DNA of 64,000 nucleotides from an uncultured Pontibacter sp. (GTDB lineage: Bacteria > Bacteroidota > Bacteroidia > Cytophagales > Hymenobacteraceae): the NCBI RefSeq assembly GCF_947495565.1, contig NZ_CANLZM010000008.1, positions 124,001 through 188,000 on the forward strand. The letters are read 5' to 3'. Position numbers and translations under genes: made by a program. The notes beneath the pieces are model-generated. The model saw only the letters and a program-made list of their open reading frames with translations. It was not told the DNA's origin and did not search any database. Of this stretch, positions 9,306 through 17,491 are shown piece by piece. The number at the start of each line of letters is the position of its first letter. Positions within the stretch are counted from its first letter, which is position 1.

Positions 9306-9854
9306 ATGAAACACTTTCTTAAACTACCCTTGGTGCTCATCTTCCTATTCCTGCTCGCCTGCAAAAAAGATGAAATAGAGCTACTGCCCAAAGCCACCAT
9401 GACTGGCGCTGACACTATGGGAGCCATTGTAAACAGCAAAGCATGGGTTGCTAACGGCGGCAAGGGCTTTAACGCACCCGCCCCTGTGGAGGGTGGATAT
9501 CATGGAACTTATACTTTTGACTCAACCCGAAACAATGTGCTCATAGATGCTTACAGAAAAGATAAGACCGGTTTTCAGATTTACCTCAGAGGCGTGTCTA
9601 AAACAGGAGAATATCCGTTAACATCTACCACAAATTTAATAGGCGGAGAGCTGAAGCAGCCTGAGAACTATGGCGCCTACTACGTGCCTGGCAAATTATA
9701 CATGACCACCAGTAAGTCTAAAGGCATGGTCATCATCACCAGAGCAGATACAGTTAATGGTATCGTATCAGGCACCTTTTCCTTTGAGGCTCAGCATGGG
9801 CAGGAATCTATAACGGTTTCTTATGGGCGGTTTGATGTCAGCACTTTCAAGTAA
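9306..9854 (+). CDS. Putative lipoprotein, resembles DUF6252 family
   Basis: A 182-residue protein starting with a clear lipoprotein signal (MKHFLKLPLVLIFLFLLACK), lipid-accepting Cys near residue 19. The mature domain begins with a segment like those of DUF6252 lipoproteins (GADTMGAIVNSKAWVANGG) and then has alternating hydrophobic and polar residues of a beta-rich fold. I chose ATG 9306 over the upstream in-frame 9243 because it places the signal peptide at the terminus. The role is unknown. It lies downstream of recX but 157 bp away, so an operon is unlikely. One AAGTATA word lies upstream and one inside the gene. Confidence 0.75.
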   Translation: MKHFLKLPLVLIFLFLLACKKDEIELLPKATMTGADTMGAIVNSKAWVANGGKGFNAPAPVEGGYHGTYTFDSTRNNVLIDAYRKDKTGFQIYLRGVSKTGEYPLTSTTNLIGGELKQPENYGAYYVPGKLYMTTSKSKGMVIITRADTVNGIVSGTFSFEAQHGQESITVSYGRFDVSTFK

Positions 9855-9878
9855 ATCACCTACCTCAATACAATGGCT

Positions 9879-9958
9879 ACTGCAGCATAACCTATCCATT
9901 TAGCAGTAACAGGTTTCAAAAAGTACTATATTCGTTTGCGCTGCACTATCTGTTGAGT
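9879..9958 (+). pseudogene. Relic of a duplicated gene junction
   Basis: About 80 bp that match 10533-10623, the place where the 10020-10553 gene ends and the 10572-11081 gene begins. The shared block TAACCTATCCATTTAGC contains the last codons and stop of the first gene, and CTTTGCGCTGC-like sequence matches the signal peptide of the second. In this copy the second start codon is lost. It is best read as a remnant of a tandem duplication of the two genes. Confidence 0.6.
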
Positions 9959-10019
9959 ATACATGAGTTCAAAAATCTTGAAGCTACTTTAGTTGGCTTT
10001 AGCACAGGAAAAAATTTCA

Positions 10020-10553
10020 ATGGGAAATAAAGTCTTGGTACAACCTCATCATATCAACCAGACGGGATGGGAGTATTACAACAAAATGCGGCGGGAGACG
10101 AAGAAAGCTGCATTTGTCTCTGGTCCACTTTTGTTGCTGTTTTTTAATTTCTGTACGGCGCTTATCGTTGGCTGGAACATTTATACGTTGTACATTCTCA
10201 TTTTCCCATTTGCTTCGGTAACACTGTTTTCATACTTTATTCCTTTGGTTATTCGAGGCAAATACATCAACGCGATGGCAAAAAACCTACAGGTAAAAGA
10301 GAACTCAATTGTTGTAGAAACTTTCGAGTGGTTTTTCTTAGAGCCTAAATATCTGCAGATAAACAGCTACAATGTTATCTTTAAACATAACAGCAGTGAC
10401 ATACCAAACTTTCCTGCCAACATGAAGCTAAGCCTTAGCAAGAACGGAAAAACGCATCATGTGTACCTAATTAGAGACTTCTTTGATAACTGGGAAGAAA
10501 TAATGCAACAGTTAAAAGCTATAACATCACTGCGGGATAACCTATCCATTTAG
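10020..10553 (+). CDS. Small membrane protein of unknown function
   Basis: A 177-residue protein with two adjacent transmembrane helices (about residues 30-50 and 55-80: LLLLFFNFCTALIVGW and LYILIFPFASVTLFSYFIP) and a hydrophilic C-terminal domain of about 90 residues. This layout recalls bacterial YcxB-like or PH-fold membrane proteins, but I cannot place it in a family. I chose ATG 10020; an upstream TTG at 9993 would add nine residues. It is followed after 18 bp by a second small exported protein, suggesting one transcript. The pair is AT-richer than the surroundings and its junction is partly duplicated upstream (9879-9958). Confidence 0.7.
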   Translation: MGNKVLVQPHHINQTGWEYYNKMRRETKKAAFVSGPLLLLFFNFCTALIVGWNIYTLYILIFPFASVTLFSYFIPLVIRGKYINAMAKNLQVKENSIVVETFEWFFLEPKYLQINSYNVIFKHNSSDIPNFPANMKLSLSKNGKTHHVYLIRDFFDNWEEIMQQLKAITSLRDNLSI

Positions 10554-10571
10554 CGGGAACACATAATAACT

Positions 10572-11081
10572 ATGAGGCTTCAAAAAGTATTATACTCCTT
10601 TGCGCTGCTATATCTGTTTAGTTTCACTTGCTACGCACAGGTAAAGCTTAAACTGGAGCTTCTATCAGAAAGTAAGGATGCTATTAATATCAGGTTAACC
10701 TCCACCAACACTAGCAGTATAGACACGCTTCTCTTTTATAAGCCAACAGCAGAATCATTTTGTGCAACTGTTATAAGTATAGATTTCAGACAAACAGGCA
10801 CTAATAAAGAGCATACATATTACCCATGTACTGAAATTCTAGATTTAGATCACATACTGCTTCATAAATCCAACTCCGTTTTAATTCCCCCCACAGATGC
10901 CTACGTGTTTGAGATTAGCCTAAAGAAGAAAGAAATTTCACCCTACCTAATCAAAGGGGAATATAGCATGCAGGCTTCTCTTTACTATGGATACGGAAAT
11001 TTTAAATCGGTTTTAGATCCTAAGTATTCAATTTACCGGGGCACGACAACATCAAACGAAGTACTAATACATAATCAATAG
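10572..11081 (+). CDS. Secreted protein of unknown function
   Basis: A 169-residue protein with a cleavable signal peptide (about 1-22, MRLQKVLYSFALLYLFSFTC, predicted cut after CYA). The mature part looks like a single beta-sandwich: alternating strands, no catalytic motif, and a segment (ISLKKKEISPYLIKGEYSMQ) that resembles immunoglobulin-like domains which shape surface proteins. No family is recognised. It lies 18 bp after the 10020-10553 gene and probably shares its transcript. Base composition is AT-rich, like its neighbour. Confidence 0.7.
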   Translation: MRLQKVLYSFALLYLFSFTCYAQVKLKLELLSESKDAINIRLTSTNTSSIDTLLFYKPTAESFCATVISIDFRQTGTNKEHTYYPCTEILDLDHILLHKSNSVLIPPTDAYVFEISLKKKEISPYLIKGEYSMQASLYYGYGNFKSVLDPKYSIYRGTTTSNEVLIHNQ

Positions 11082-11129
11082 TTTACCTCTAAAGTATGCT
11101 TTAGCCAAACAAAGTGGTAGCATTAAAAA

Positions 11130-12044
11130 ATGACAAATACAGATAAAGAAATACAGGCTGACTATAAAAAGCGTATTAACCGGGTTTTTACATTTATCGA
11201 CGAAAACCTGGAGTCGGACCTGTCTTTGGCCACAGTATCTGAAATTGCATTTTTCTCACCGTTTCATTTCCATCGGATTTTTAAGCTTATCACAGAAGAG
11301 ACGCTGAACGAGTACGTGACCAGACGGAGAATTGAAAAATCAGCGTTGGAGTTGTTGCACAAAAACAGCACGGCCACAGCAATTGCGCATAAACTTGGCT
11401 TTAGTGACAATTCTTCTTTTTCCAGAGCCTTCAAAAAATATTATGGAATAAGTCCGACGGAATTCAGAAAGCAAAATCCAAACAGATTTAGCAAGATTCG
11501 TCAACTAAGCAAGAACGGACAAGAGTATCCTGACCACAACAAGTACATTTGCATCATTGATAATCTCAGAAATTGGATAAGGATGAATGCTAAAATTAAA
11601 ATCGCAGAACTGCCGAAAATAAACGTGGCATATGTTTCAAGTATCGGGCCGCAGAACCTTGAAGAAGCTTTCGGGAAGTTAGTTAGATGGGCAACACCTC
11701 AGGGCCTGATGAACGACGAGACAAAAATGCTAACGGTTTACCACGACAGCTTTAAAGTAACAGAAGCCAGCAAAGTAAGGATGAGAGCTGCCATTCTGCT
11801 AAACAAACCAACTGAGGCAGACGGAGAAGTCGCGCTCACATCAATAGAAGCGGGAAAGTATATTGTAGGCAGCTTCGAGATTGGGTTAAACGAGTTTGAA
11901 AAATCGTGGACAGGTCTGTTTCTATGGATGAACGAAAACGGGTACAGAAAAGCAGATAGTAACCCTTTTGAGATGTATCACAACAATTTTAATGAACATC
12001 CCGAGAGAAAGGCTATTGTTGATTTTTATATACCGATTGAATAA
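11130..12044 (+). CDS. AraC-type regulator with GyrI-like effector domain
   Basis: A 304-residue transcription factor. Residues about 12-115 form a two-helix-turn-helix AraC domain, with the second recognition unit AIAHKLGFSDNSSFSRAFKK at 85-104 and the typical YYGISPTEFRK ending. Residues about 155-304 match the GyrI-like / SOUL-type small-molecule binding domain (opening MNAKIKIAELPKINVAYVSS). In relatives such as Rob and SoxS-like BmrR-linked proteins this domain binds lipophilic compounds, so a stress or drug-response role is a fair guess. The gene stands alone, transcribed in the same direction as the two small genes before it. It is more AT-rich than the window average. The target genes cannot be told from sequence. 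Confidence 0.92.
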   Translation: MTNTDKEIQADYKKRINRVFTFIDENLESDLSLATVSEIAFFSPFHFHRIFKLITEETLNEYVTRRRIEKSALELLHKNSTATAIAHKLGFSDNSSFSRAFKKYYGISPTEFRKQNPNRFSKIRQLSKNGQEYPDHNKYICIIDNLRNWIRMNAKIKIAELPKINVAYVSSIGPQNLEEAFGKLVRWATPQGLMNDETKMLTVYHDSFKVTEASKVRMRAAILLNKPTEADGEVALTSIEAGKYIVGSFEIGLNEFEKSWTGLFLWMNENGYRKADSNPFEMYHNNFNEHPERKAIVDFYIPIE

Positions 12045-12153
12045 AAAATACTGTACAGTACTGCATAAGGTTTTAGCATTTATTTAAGTTTAGCACGGGC
12101 GGCCAAAGTATAACTTTGCTACCTGCGTGTCGCTTATACTTAAATTCTGCTAT

Positions 12154-12789
12154 TTATCTTTTAGGCCCTGATTCCGGGTTCTGGATTCTGCGCTGCGGCA
12201 CCAGCACCACGCGGCGGCCGGTCACTTCCTCTAAAATCGGCCTCAGTATTTTTTCGGCGTTTATCTTGGTTTGGTCAAGTATACCGGAGTTTAGAGCGGC
12301 CTTTTTGACGTTGGCCTCGGCGTATTTGTAGCTTTCCTGCACCAGGTCTGCATCCTGAAAGTAGGTATTCTCTTTGCTGAAAACTTTGGTCTTGCTCTGG
12401 TCGATTTTATAGTAGCAGATCTCCGGCTCCGGCAGCGCCACCTGCACCAGCGAGTCGCCCTGAAACTGTATGTCTGCTTGTGTTATTTTGGTAAAGTCTA
12501 CACAGCCCACAGCCTCACCTGCCACAATCAGTACTATTTTAGAATTCGGCACCCACCGCGATACACGCTTCTCATACTCTACTACATCTTTAAAATTATA
12601 GCGCACCAGCTCCATGCGTCCTAAGTCCTCCACGGAGGTAAGCACAGTGTTAAAGTTGATCACCACCTCCGGCTCCTCCTTCGCTTCCGGCTTGCCGAAG
12701 TACTCGTTAAAAGTACGCCACAGAAAGAAGCCGAGTGAAATAAGTATAATCCAGGGTAAAATCTTGATCAGAAAACGAAGTAAAAGCAT
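12154..12789 (-). CDS. DUF4230 membrane-anchored protein
   Basis: A 211-residue protein with one N-terminal transmembrane helix (about 5-27, IKILPWIILISLGFFLWRTF) and a DUF4230 domain outside the membrane (about 45-205). Features typical of the family are TVLTSVEDLGRMELVRYNFK near residue 49 and the C-terminal EEVTGRRVVLVPQR. The function of the family is unknown. The gene follows the PLP-enzyme gene on the same strand after a 63-bp gap, so co-transcription is possible, but no functional link is evident. Confidence 0.88.
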   Translation of the reverse strand: MLLLRFLIKILPWIILISLGFFLWRTFNEYFGKPEAKEEPEVVINFNTVLTSVEDLGRMELVRYNFKDVVEYEKRVSRWVPNSKIVLIVAGEAVGCVDFTKITQADIQFQGDSLVQVALPEPEICYYKIDQSKTKVFSKENTYFQDADLVQESYKYAEANVKKAALNSGILDQTKINAEKILRPILEEVTGRRVVLVPQRRIQNPESGPKR

Positions 12790-12852
12790 TAGGGGCTATT
12801 ATGATTTCAGGTATAGATACGGTAACGCAAATATTATGCTACAAAATTCAGC

Positions 12853-13755
12853 CTATACCTGCAGCCCCAGCCGCTCCTGAAAACCGGCGTTTCCCTGCAG
12901 CCCGCCTGTGTGCACCGCCACCACGCGGCTGCCTCTGGCAAAGTATCCCTGCCCTATCAGGTCGAAGAGGCCATACATCATTTTACCGGTATAAACAGGC
13001 TCCAGCCGGATGTAGTGCTGCCGCCGGAAAGACTCCATAAACGCCAGCAACTCCGGCTTTACCTTGGCATAACCCCCAAAGTGATAATCTGTTATGAGTT
13101 GCCAGTTGCTGTAACTTTGGCCGCTGTACCCTAGCACCAGCTCCTCGGTCTCCTGCTTCAAAAACTCGCCGCCTTTTAGCGCCGGGAAGCCAAGCGCTTG
13201 TTGTTTACCTGCCAGGCTAGCTACAATGCCTGCAAACGTGCCGCCTGTGCCCATTGCGCAGCAGATGTAATCATACTTTATGCTGATGTCATGCACGATC
13301 TCTGTGCAGCCTTTTACGGCCAATAGGTTAGTACCGCCCTCTGGCAACAGGTACACCTGGCCGAACTGCAGCAGCAGCTCTTCCAGAAAAGCAGGATCAT
13401 TTTTAAGTTTATACTTTTCGCGGGTGATGTAGTGCAACTGCATACCACAGGAAGTGGCAAAACTGAGTGTGGGGTTGAGCGGCAGATGCTCCTCACCCCG
13501 GATAATGCCGATAGTCTTGAATCCATACTCTTTGCCTGCCGCTGCCGTGGCCGCAATATGGTTAGAGTAAGCGCCTCCAAATGTAAGTATGGTTTGGTGA
13601 TTTTGCCGCTGCGCCTCCTGCAGGTTATACTTTAGCTTGCGCCACTTATTACCCGAGATGTGCGGGTGCAGCAGGTCCTCGCGTTTCACCCAAAGCTCCA
13701 CGCCTTGCGCCTGCAGCAGTTTATCTTCCAGCTTCTGTAGCGGTGCCTCCTCCAT
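12853..13755 (-). CDS. ACC deaminase / D-cysteine desulfhydrase family enzyme
   Basis: A 300-residue fold-type II PLP enzyme. The motif ISGNKWRKLKYNL places the PLP lysine at residue 37 and GGAYSNHIAAT (60-70) is the substrate-carboxylate loop. The family covers D-cysteine desulfhydrase (D-Cys to pyruvate, H2S and ammonia) and 1-aminocyclopropane-1-carboxylate deaminase; the short length and absence of plant-associated context make the desulfhydrase-like role more likely, but activity cannot be fixed from sequence. The protein should be cytoplasmic. The gene precedes the DUF4230 gene on the same strand. The ATG at 13755 leaves the usual short N-terminal extension. Confidence 0.88.
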   Translation of the reverse strand: MEEAPLQKLEDKLLQAQGVELWVKREDLLHPHISGNKWRKLKYNLQEAQRQNHQTILTFGGAYSNHIAATAAAGKEYGFKTIGIIRGEEHLPLNPTLSFATSCGMQLHYITREKYKLKNDPAFLEELLLQFGQVYLLPEGGTNLLAVKGCTEIVHDISIKYDYICCAMGTGGTFAGIVASLAGKQQALGFPALKGGEFLKQETEELVLGYSGQSYSNWQLITDYHFGGYAKVKPELLAFMESFRRQHYIRLEPVYTGKMMYGLFDLIGQGYFARGSRVVAVHTGGLQGNAGFQERLGLQV

Positions 13756-13854
13756 ACATGCAAAATTGGCAAAAAAAGAAGCCCCGGCAACAGCCAGGGC
13801 TATACTTTATAGATTGTTAAGTGTTGGATGGTTAAATTGCTGATTGTTGTCTGT

Positions 13855-13907
13855 GCACGATTCGGACAAGTCACGACCTGCCCCTACAAGAATAACTCTC
13901 TAACTTT
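13855..13907 (+). repeat. Dispersed short repeat, copy 2
   Basis: Second copy of the unit at 8547-8598, starting GCACGATTCGGACAAGTCAC and also followed by CTCTCTAACTTTCTAAC. It lies in the gap between the YfhO gene and the PLP-enzyme gene. Confidence 0.6.
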
Positions 13908-13917
13908 CTAACTCCAC

Positions 13918-16371
13918 CTACACTTTCTCCACGATCGGCTCCTCCACCGGCTGCTTCTTTACGGCGTAGAAGATGGCGCCTGCTATTACCAGCACCAGCA
14001 GGATAGAAGAGATCAGCGACACAGTGTTGCCTGTATAGTATGACTGCGGCGCGAACTTAAACTCGATGGTGTGCTTGCCTTCCGGCACCTCCATGGCGCG
14101 CAGCACATAATTGGCGCGGAAGTGATCAACCGGCTCTCCGTCCAGGTAAGCCTGCCAACCCTCAGGGTAATAAATCTCAGAGAATACCACGAGCCCTTCT
14201 TTGGCAGCTTCATACTCATACTTCAGGTAATTCGGCTCATACTCCGTCAGCTTGATGTTGGCATCGTCTGCGCTGAAGTAACGCCTTTCAACCGGAAATT
14301 TAGTTACATCCACCACAGCGGTTGCACCGGCATCAAACATGGTCAGGGCATCCAGCTCCTCGTCCGGCGATTGCACCGGCTTCACCTCCTCTATAAACCA
14401 GGCATTGCCCAGAGCATCCGGCACGCGCTGCACCGGCTGCTTCGGATCTCCGGTGATGGCGTAGCGGGTGTTCAACATACGCAGCACCTCCAGGTTATTA
14501 CGGGAGATGTGGCGGTCGATTAAGTCCTGGTAGCGGCGCAGCTTGGCGCCATGGTAGCCGCCCACCGACTTGTGGAAGTAGGACGTACGGGCATCGTTAA
14601 ACGGATTCGGCAGGTTAATCACGCGGTAACTCAAGCCCTTCTCCGGGTCCGTATCCTGCAGGATCATCTGGTCGGCAGGAGTTGGCTGGAAGAAGTTGGC
14701 CTCCACACGGCGCTCAAAATCGCCATTGTTCAGGTAACGCTGGTCTACAGACCACAGATCCACTAGCACCAGTATACCTACACCGGCTATGGCTACCGTG
14801 GCAGACAGCTTGTTCTTCACATAGAAGTATAGCAGTCCGGCTGCCAGCACGATAAACACCAACGAGCGGAAGGCATCAGAGCGCATCATACTTTCGCGGT
14901 CGGCACGGATGGCATCAATCGGGAACTGCGCCTGTATCAGCTGCTGATCAGCGGCTGATACAAAGCTCGCGGTACCGGCAAACAGCCACACCAGCAAACT
15001 GATGCCCGCCGTTATACCTCCCGATATAAGTAGTTTCTTATCCAGGTCTTTGATCTGGCTACGCTCGTTTATCAGTTTCCAGAGGGCAAGTATGGCCAGG
15101 AACGGAATAGTGATTTGCGCGATAACCAACGCCGATGAAACAGCCCTGAACTTGTTGTAAAGCGGGAAGTAATCGAACATGAAGTAGTTGAAGGACTCGA
15201 AGTTCTTACCCCAGGCCAACATCAGGGAGAGGATAGTTCCGGCCACCAACCAGCTCGTCCAGCGGCGATCCACGATGAACAGGCCCAGCACAAACAGGAA
15301 CACCACGATGGCACCCACGTACACTGGTCCGCTCGTCATGGGCTGCGGCCCCCAGTACATTGGCAGGCCCTGCTTTACCAGCTGCTCGGCCTGTGCTGGC
15401 GCGGCTCCCATCTTTGTGAAAGCCTCATATGTTTCAGAATCGGTGTCGAGCGGGGCGCTGCTGCTGCCTCCATAGAAGTCAGGGATGAGCAGGGTCATTG
15501 TTTCGCTTACGCCGTAGCTCCAGTTAAAGGCATACTCACGGTCCAGGCCACTGCCTATGTTGTCGCCGCTGTTTGGCTGGGTCAGCTCAGATTTGCCCCG
15601 GATGCTGTACTCGCTGTACTCAGCGGTGGTATACAGCCTGCCAAAGTTTACGCCCACAGCAAGTATGGCGGCCACCAACAACACCACACCGCGCTTCAGC
15701 AGTTCTGCAAAGGTGCCATGCTTTACAGCATAAATGATTTCTACTACGGCAAACACCAGCACCAGCAACAGCATGTAGTAAGTCATCTGCAGGTGGTTGA
15801 AATGCAGGTTCATCGTCAGGCCAACGGCAAACAAGGCCGCACCCACCCAAAGGTTCTTGCGCAGCGCGTAAATCAGGCCGGCCAGCACCATCGGGATGTA
15901 GGCAATTGTCAGCGATTTGGTGTTGTGCCCCGCCTCTAGTATGATGAGGTTATAGGAGGTGAAGGAAAAGGCCACCGCGCCGATAATGGCCAGCCAGGAG
16001 CTCATGCCCATGGCCACCAGAAGTATGTAGGCGCAGATCAGCGTGATGAAGATATTGCCCGCCAGTGCAGGCAGGTCAAAAGTGAGTATTTTGTGGATGT
16101 AGCCCGACCAGTCGCCGGGAAACTTAGTCTGGATAAGGTATGCCGGCATACCGCCAAACATGGAGTTAGTCCAGAGAGCTTCCTCGCCGGTGCGCTCGCG
16201 GTAATCTTGTATTTCTTTGGCGCCGCCCTTAAACTGCAGAATGTCGTGCTGGGCAAGGCCTTTGTCCTGAAAAAGGACCGGCGAAAAGTATACCGCCGTC
16301 AGGATGAGGAAAATAAGTACGGCGATGGCATGCGGCAGCACATCGCGCTTAAAATTGAAGGAAGTTGTCAT
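13918..16371 (-). CDS. YfhO-family integral membrane protein
   Basis: An 817-residue membrane protein. About twelve hydrophobic helices fill the first 560 residues (the first is AVLIFLILTAVYFSPVLF near 17) and one closes the protein near 785-805. Between them is a soluble domain of about 200 residues. This is the layout of YfhO, which in Bacillus is a GT-C-like enzyme decorating lipoteichoic acid. Bacteroidota lack teichoic acids, so here it probably handles another lipid-linked sugar at the periplasmic face. An early loop holds the segment KGLAQHDILQFKGGAKEIQ typical of the family. The gene follows the small DUF4834 gene on the same strand after 42 bp, a likely operon. Confidence 0.88.
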   Translation of the reverse strand: MTTSFNFKRDVLPHAIAVLIFLILTAVYFSPVLFQDKGLAQHDILQFKGGAKEIQDYRERTGEEALWTNSMFGGMPAYLIQTKFPGDWSGYIHKILTFDLPALAGNIFITLICAYILLVAMGMSSWLAIIGAVAFSFTSYNLIILEAGHNTKSLTIAYIPMVLAGLIYALRKNLWVGAALFAVGLTMNLHFNHLQMTYYMLLLVLVFAVVEIIYAVKHGTFAELLKRGVVLLVAAILAVGVNFGRLYTTAEYSEYSIRGKSELTQPNSGDNIGSGLDREYAFNWSYGVSETMTLLIPDFYGGSSSAPLDTDSETYEAFTKMGAAPAQAEQLVKQGLPMYWGPQPMTSGPVYVGAIVVFLFVLGLFIVDRRWTSWLVAGTILSLMLAWGKNFESFNYFMFDYFPLYNKFRAVSSALVIAQITIPFLAILALWKLINERSQIKDLDKKLLISGGITAGISLLVWLFAGTASFVSAADQQLIQAQFPIDAIRADRESMMRSDAFRSLVFIVLAAGLLYFYVKNKLSATVAIAGVGILVLVDLWSVDQRYLNNGDFERRVEANFFQPTPADQMILQDTDPEKGLSYRVINLPNPFNDARTSYFHKSVGGYHGAKLRRYQDLIDRHISRNNLEVLRMLNTRYAITGDPKQPVQRVPDALGNAWFIEEVKPVQSPDEELDALTMFDAGATAVVDVTKFPVERRYFSADDANIKLTEYEPNYLKYEYEAAKEGLVVFSEIYYPEGWQAYLDGEPVDHFRANYVLRAMEVPEGKHTIEFKFAPQSYYTGNTVSLISSILLVLVIAGAIFYAVKKQPVEEPIVEKV

Positions 16372-16413
16372 AATCTTTCAAAAACCCGAAATAGAGCTTG
16401 AAAGATAGTAGTT

Positions 16414-16692
16414 TTATTTCACTTCTTCATAATCCACGTACTCGCCGCCGTTGAAACTCTTGCGTTCCGGCTGCTCTGGTATGTAATCTATTTTAACATT
16501 CCCGTTTGCTCGTTTTGCGCTGCCATTATTGGGCTGCTGCGCCTGCCGCTGCTGGTTCATGTTAGAGTAAAAGAAGGAACCGTTGCGCATTTTTTTCTTG
16601 ATGAACATCCCCAGCAACCATCTGAATAAAACAGGCGCTACCATTCGAATAAAGAAAATTATGAGTAAGGTGGTGAATATGAACTTGATCAT
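16414..16692 (-). CDS. DUF4834 small membrane protein
   Basis: A 92-residue protein: one N-terminal transmembrane helix (about 2-30, IKFIFTTLLIIFFIRMVAPV), a basic stretch (KKKMRNGSF), and a Gln/Asn-rich tail ending in an acidic EYVDYEEVK. This matches DUF4834, a Bacteroidota family of unknown function. It is encoded directly before the YfhO gene on the same strand (42-bp gap), so a shared role in envelope assembly is possible but unproven. Confidence 0.85.
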   Translation of the reverse strand: MIKFIFTTLLIIFFIRMVAPVLFRWLLGMFIKKKMRNGSFFYSNMNQQRQAQQPNNGSAKRANGNVKIDYIPEQPERKSFNGGEYVDYEEVK

Positions 16693-16989
16693 TATGATGC
16701 TTTCTCTTTTAAAAGTATACCAGGCATACTACAAAAACAGTACCGATACTATCTTACAACTCCTTTGCCAGTTTTTTGTTATCTGACGTTTTGGCGGTGC
16801 ACGGCAAAGATAAGGAGTATAGTTTTGAAATGCAGGTTTGGTTAGGTTAGTTCCGGTTTGGTGTAGTGAGTTATACTTTCGTTAGCTGATTTATACTTGC
16901 GGTTATACTTTATATTTACGGGTACATACTTGTATAGCTGCTCTTCTGGCACAATCACCCGCATGTGCTTTACCTGCGCAACTGGAGCC
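16693..16989. other. Gene-free stretch before repeat B
   Basis: About 300 bp without a supportable gene between the DUF4834 gene and repeat copy B. The notable content is a tight group of three TATACTT words in one orientation at 16872, 16892 and 16904, plus an AAGTATA word near 16713. No promoter or RNA gene was recognised. Confidence 0.5.
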
Positions 16990-17371
16990 AAACTATACTC
17001 TCTAGCTTCTGTTGATCCCCGGCTTTACCACCTGCTTGTTTCATTTTATACTTTGGTTCCCTCAAGGCGGGGGTAGGGGCCCTCTTTAAGGGAGGCCTCG
17101 TCCTGGGAGTAGGGGCCCTCGATAAGGGCATCGCGCTGTCTACATTTCCTTTGCTCCTGCGTCGCAATTTTGCTGAAGCGAAACCGGAAATCTAGAAGGC
17201 GCTCTTTAACGAGGGCCCCTACCCCCACCCAAGGACTGGGATCAGTTTTAGATAGCCACTGCTGACAGAGCTTAAACAGAATCCCCCCCTTAGACTAGTG
17301 AGAACGAGAGTTCGAAACTAGCGAGCGTAGCTCTGAGGGGCTGAGGCGGTTAGACCCAGTATTGCAGAAAA
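16990..17371 (+). repeat. Long intergenic repeat, copy B
   Basis: Same orientation as copy A (3963-4260). It carries the block GGGGGTAGGGGCCCTC near 17069, a variant near 17105 and its reverse complement near 17211, which copy A lacks, and a diverged stretch at 17295-17335 inside the CTTAGAC block. The minus-strand frames at 16970-17228 are translations of this repeat; one shares the peptide ALREPKYKMKQAG with a frame in copy A, which only reflects the shared DNA. Confidence 0.75.
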
Positions 17372-17431
17372 TCCTATCTATCCTAGAATCCTGTAAATCC
17401 TGATTCAGACAAACTGGGAGCTGCCAAGCCT

Positions 17432-17470
17432 AAAAAAAACCGGCCGCTGCAGTTTATGCAGCGGCCGGTT
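17432..17470 (-). terminator. Rho-independent terminator of carB
   Basis: A perfect 14-bp stem (AACCGGCCGCTGCA and its complement) with a five-base loop, followed on the minus strand by a T run. It begins 22 bp after the carB stop codon. Confidence 0.9.
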
Positions 17471-17491
17471 CAGGTATGCGTTTATACTTTC

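Noticed and set aside
16970-17228. Minus-strand open frames in repeat copy B
   Set aside because: Same reason as for copy A; they are translations of a non-coding repeat.
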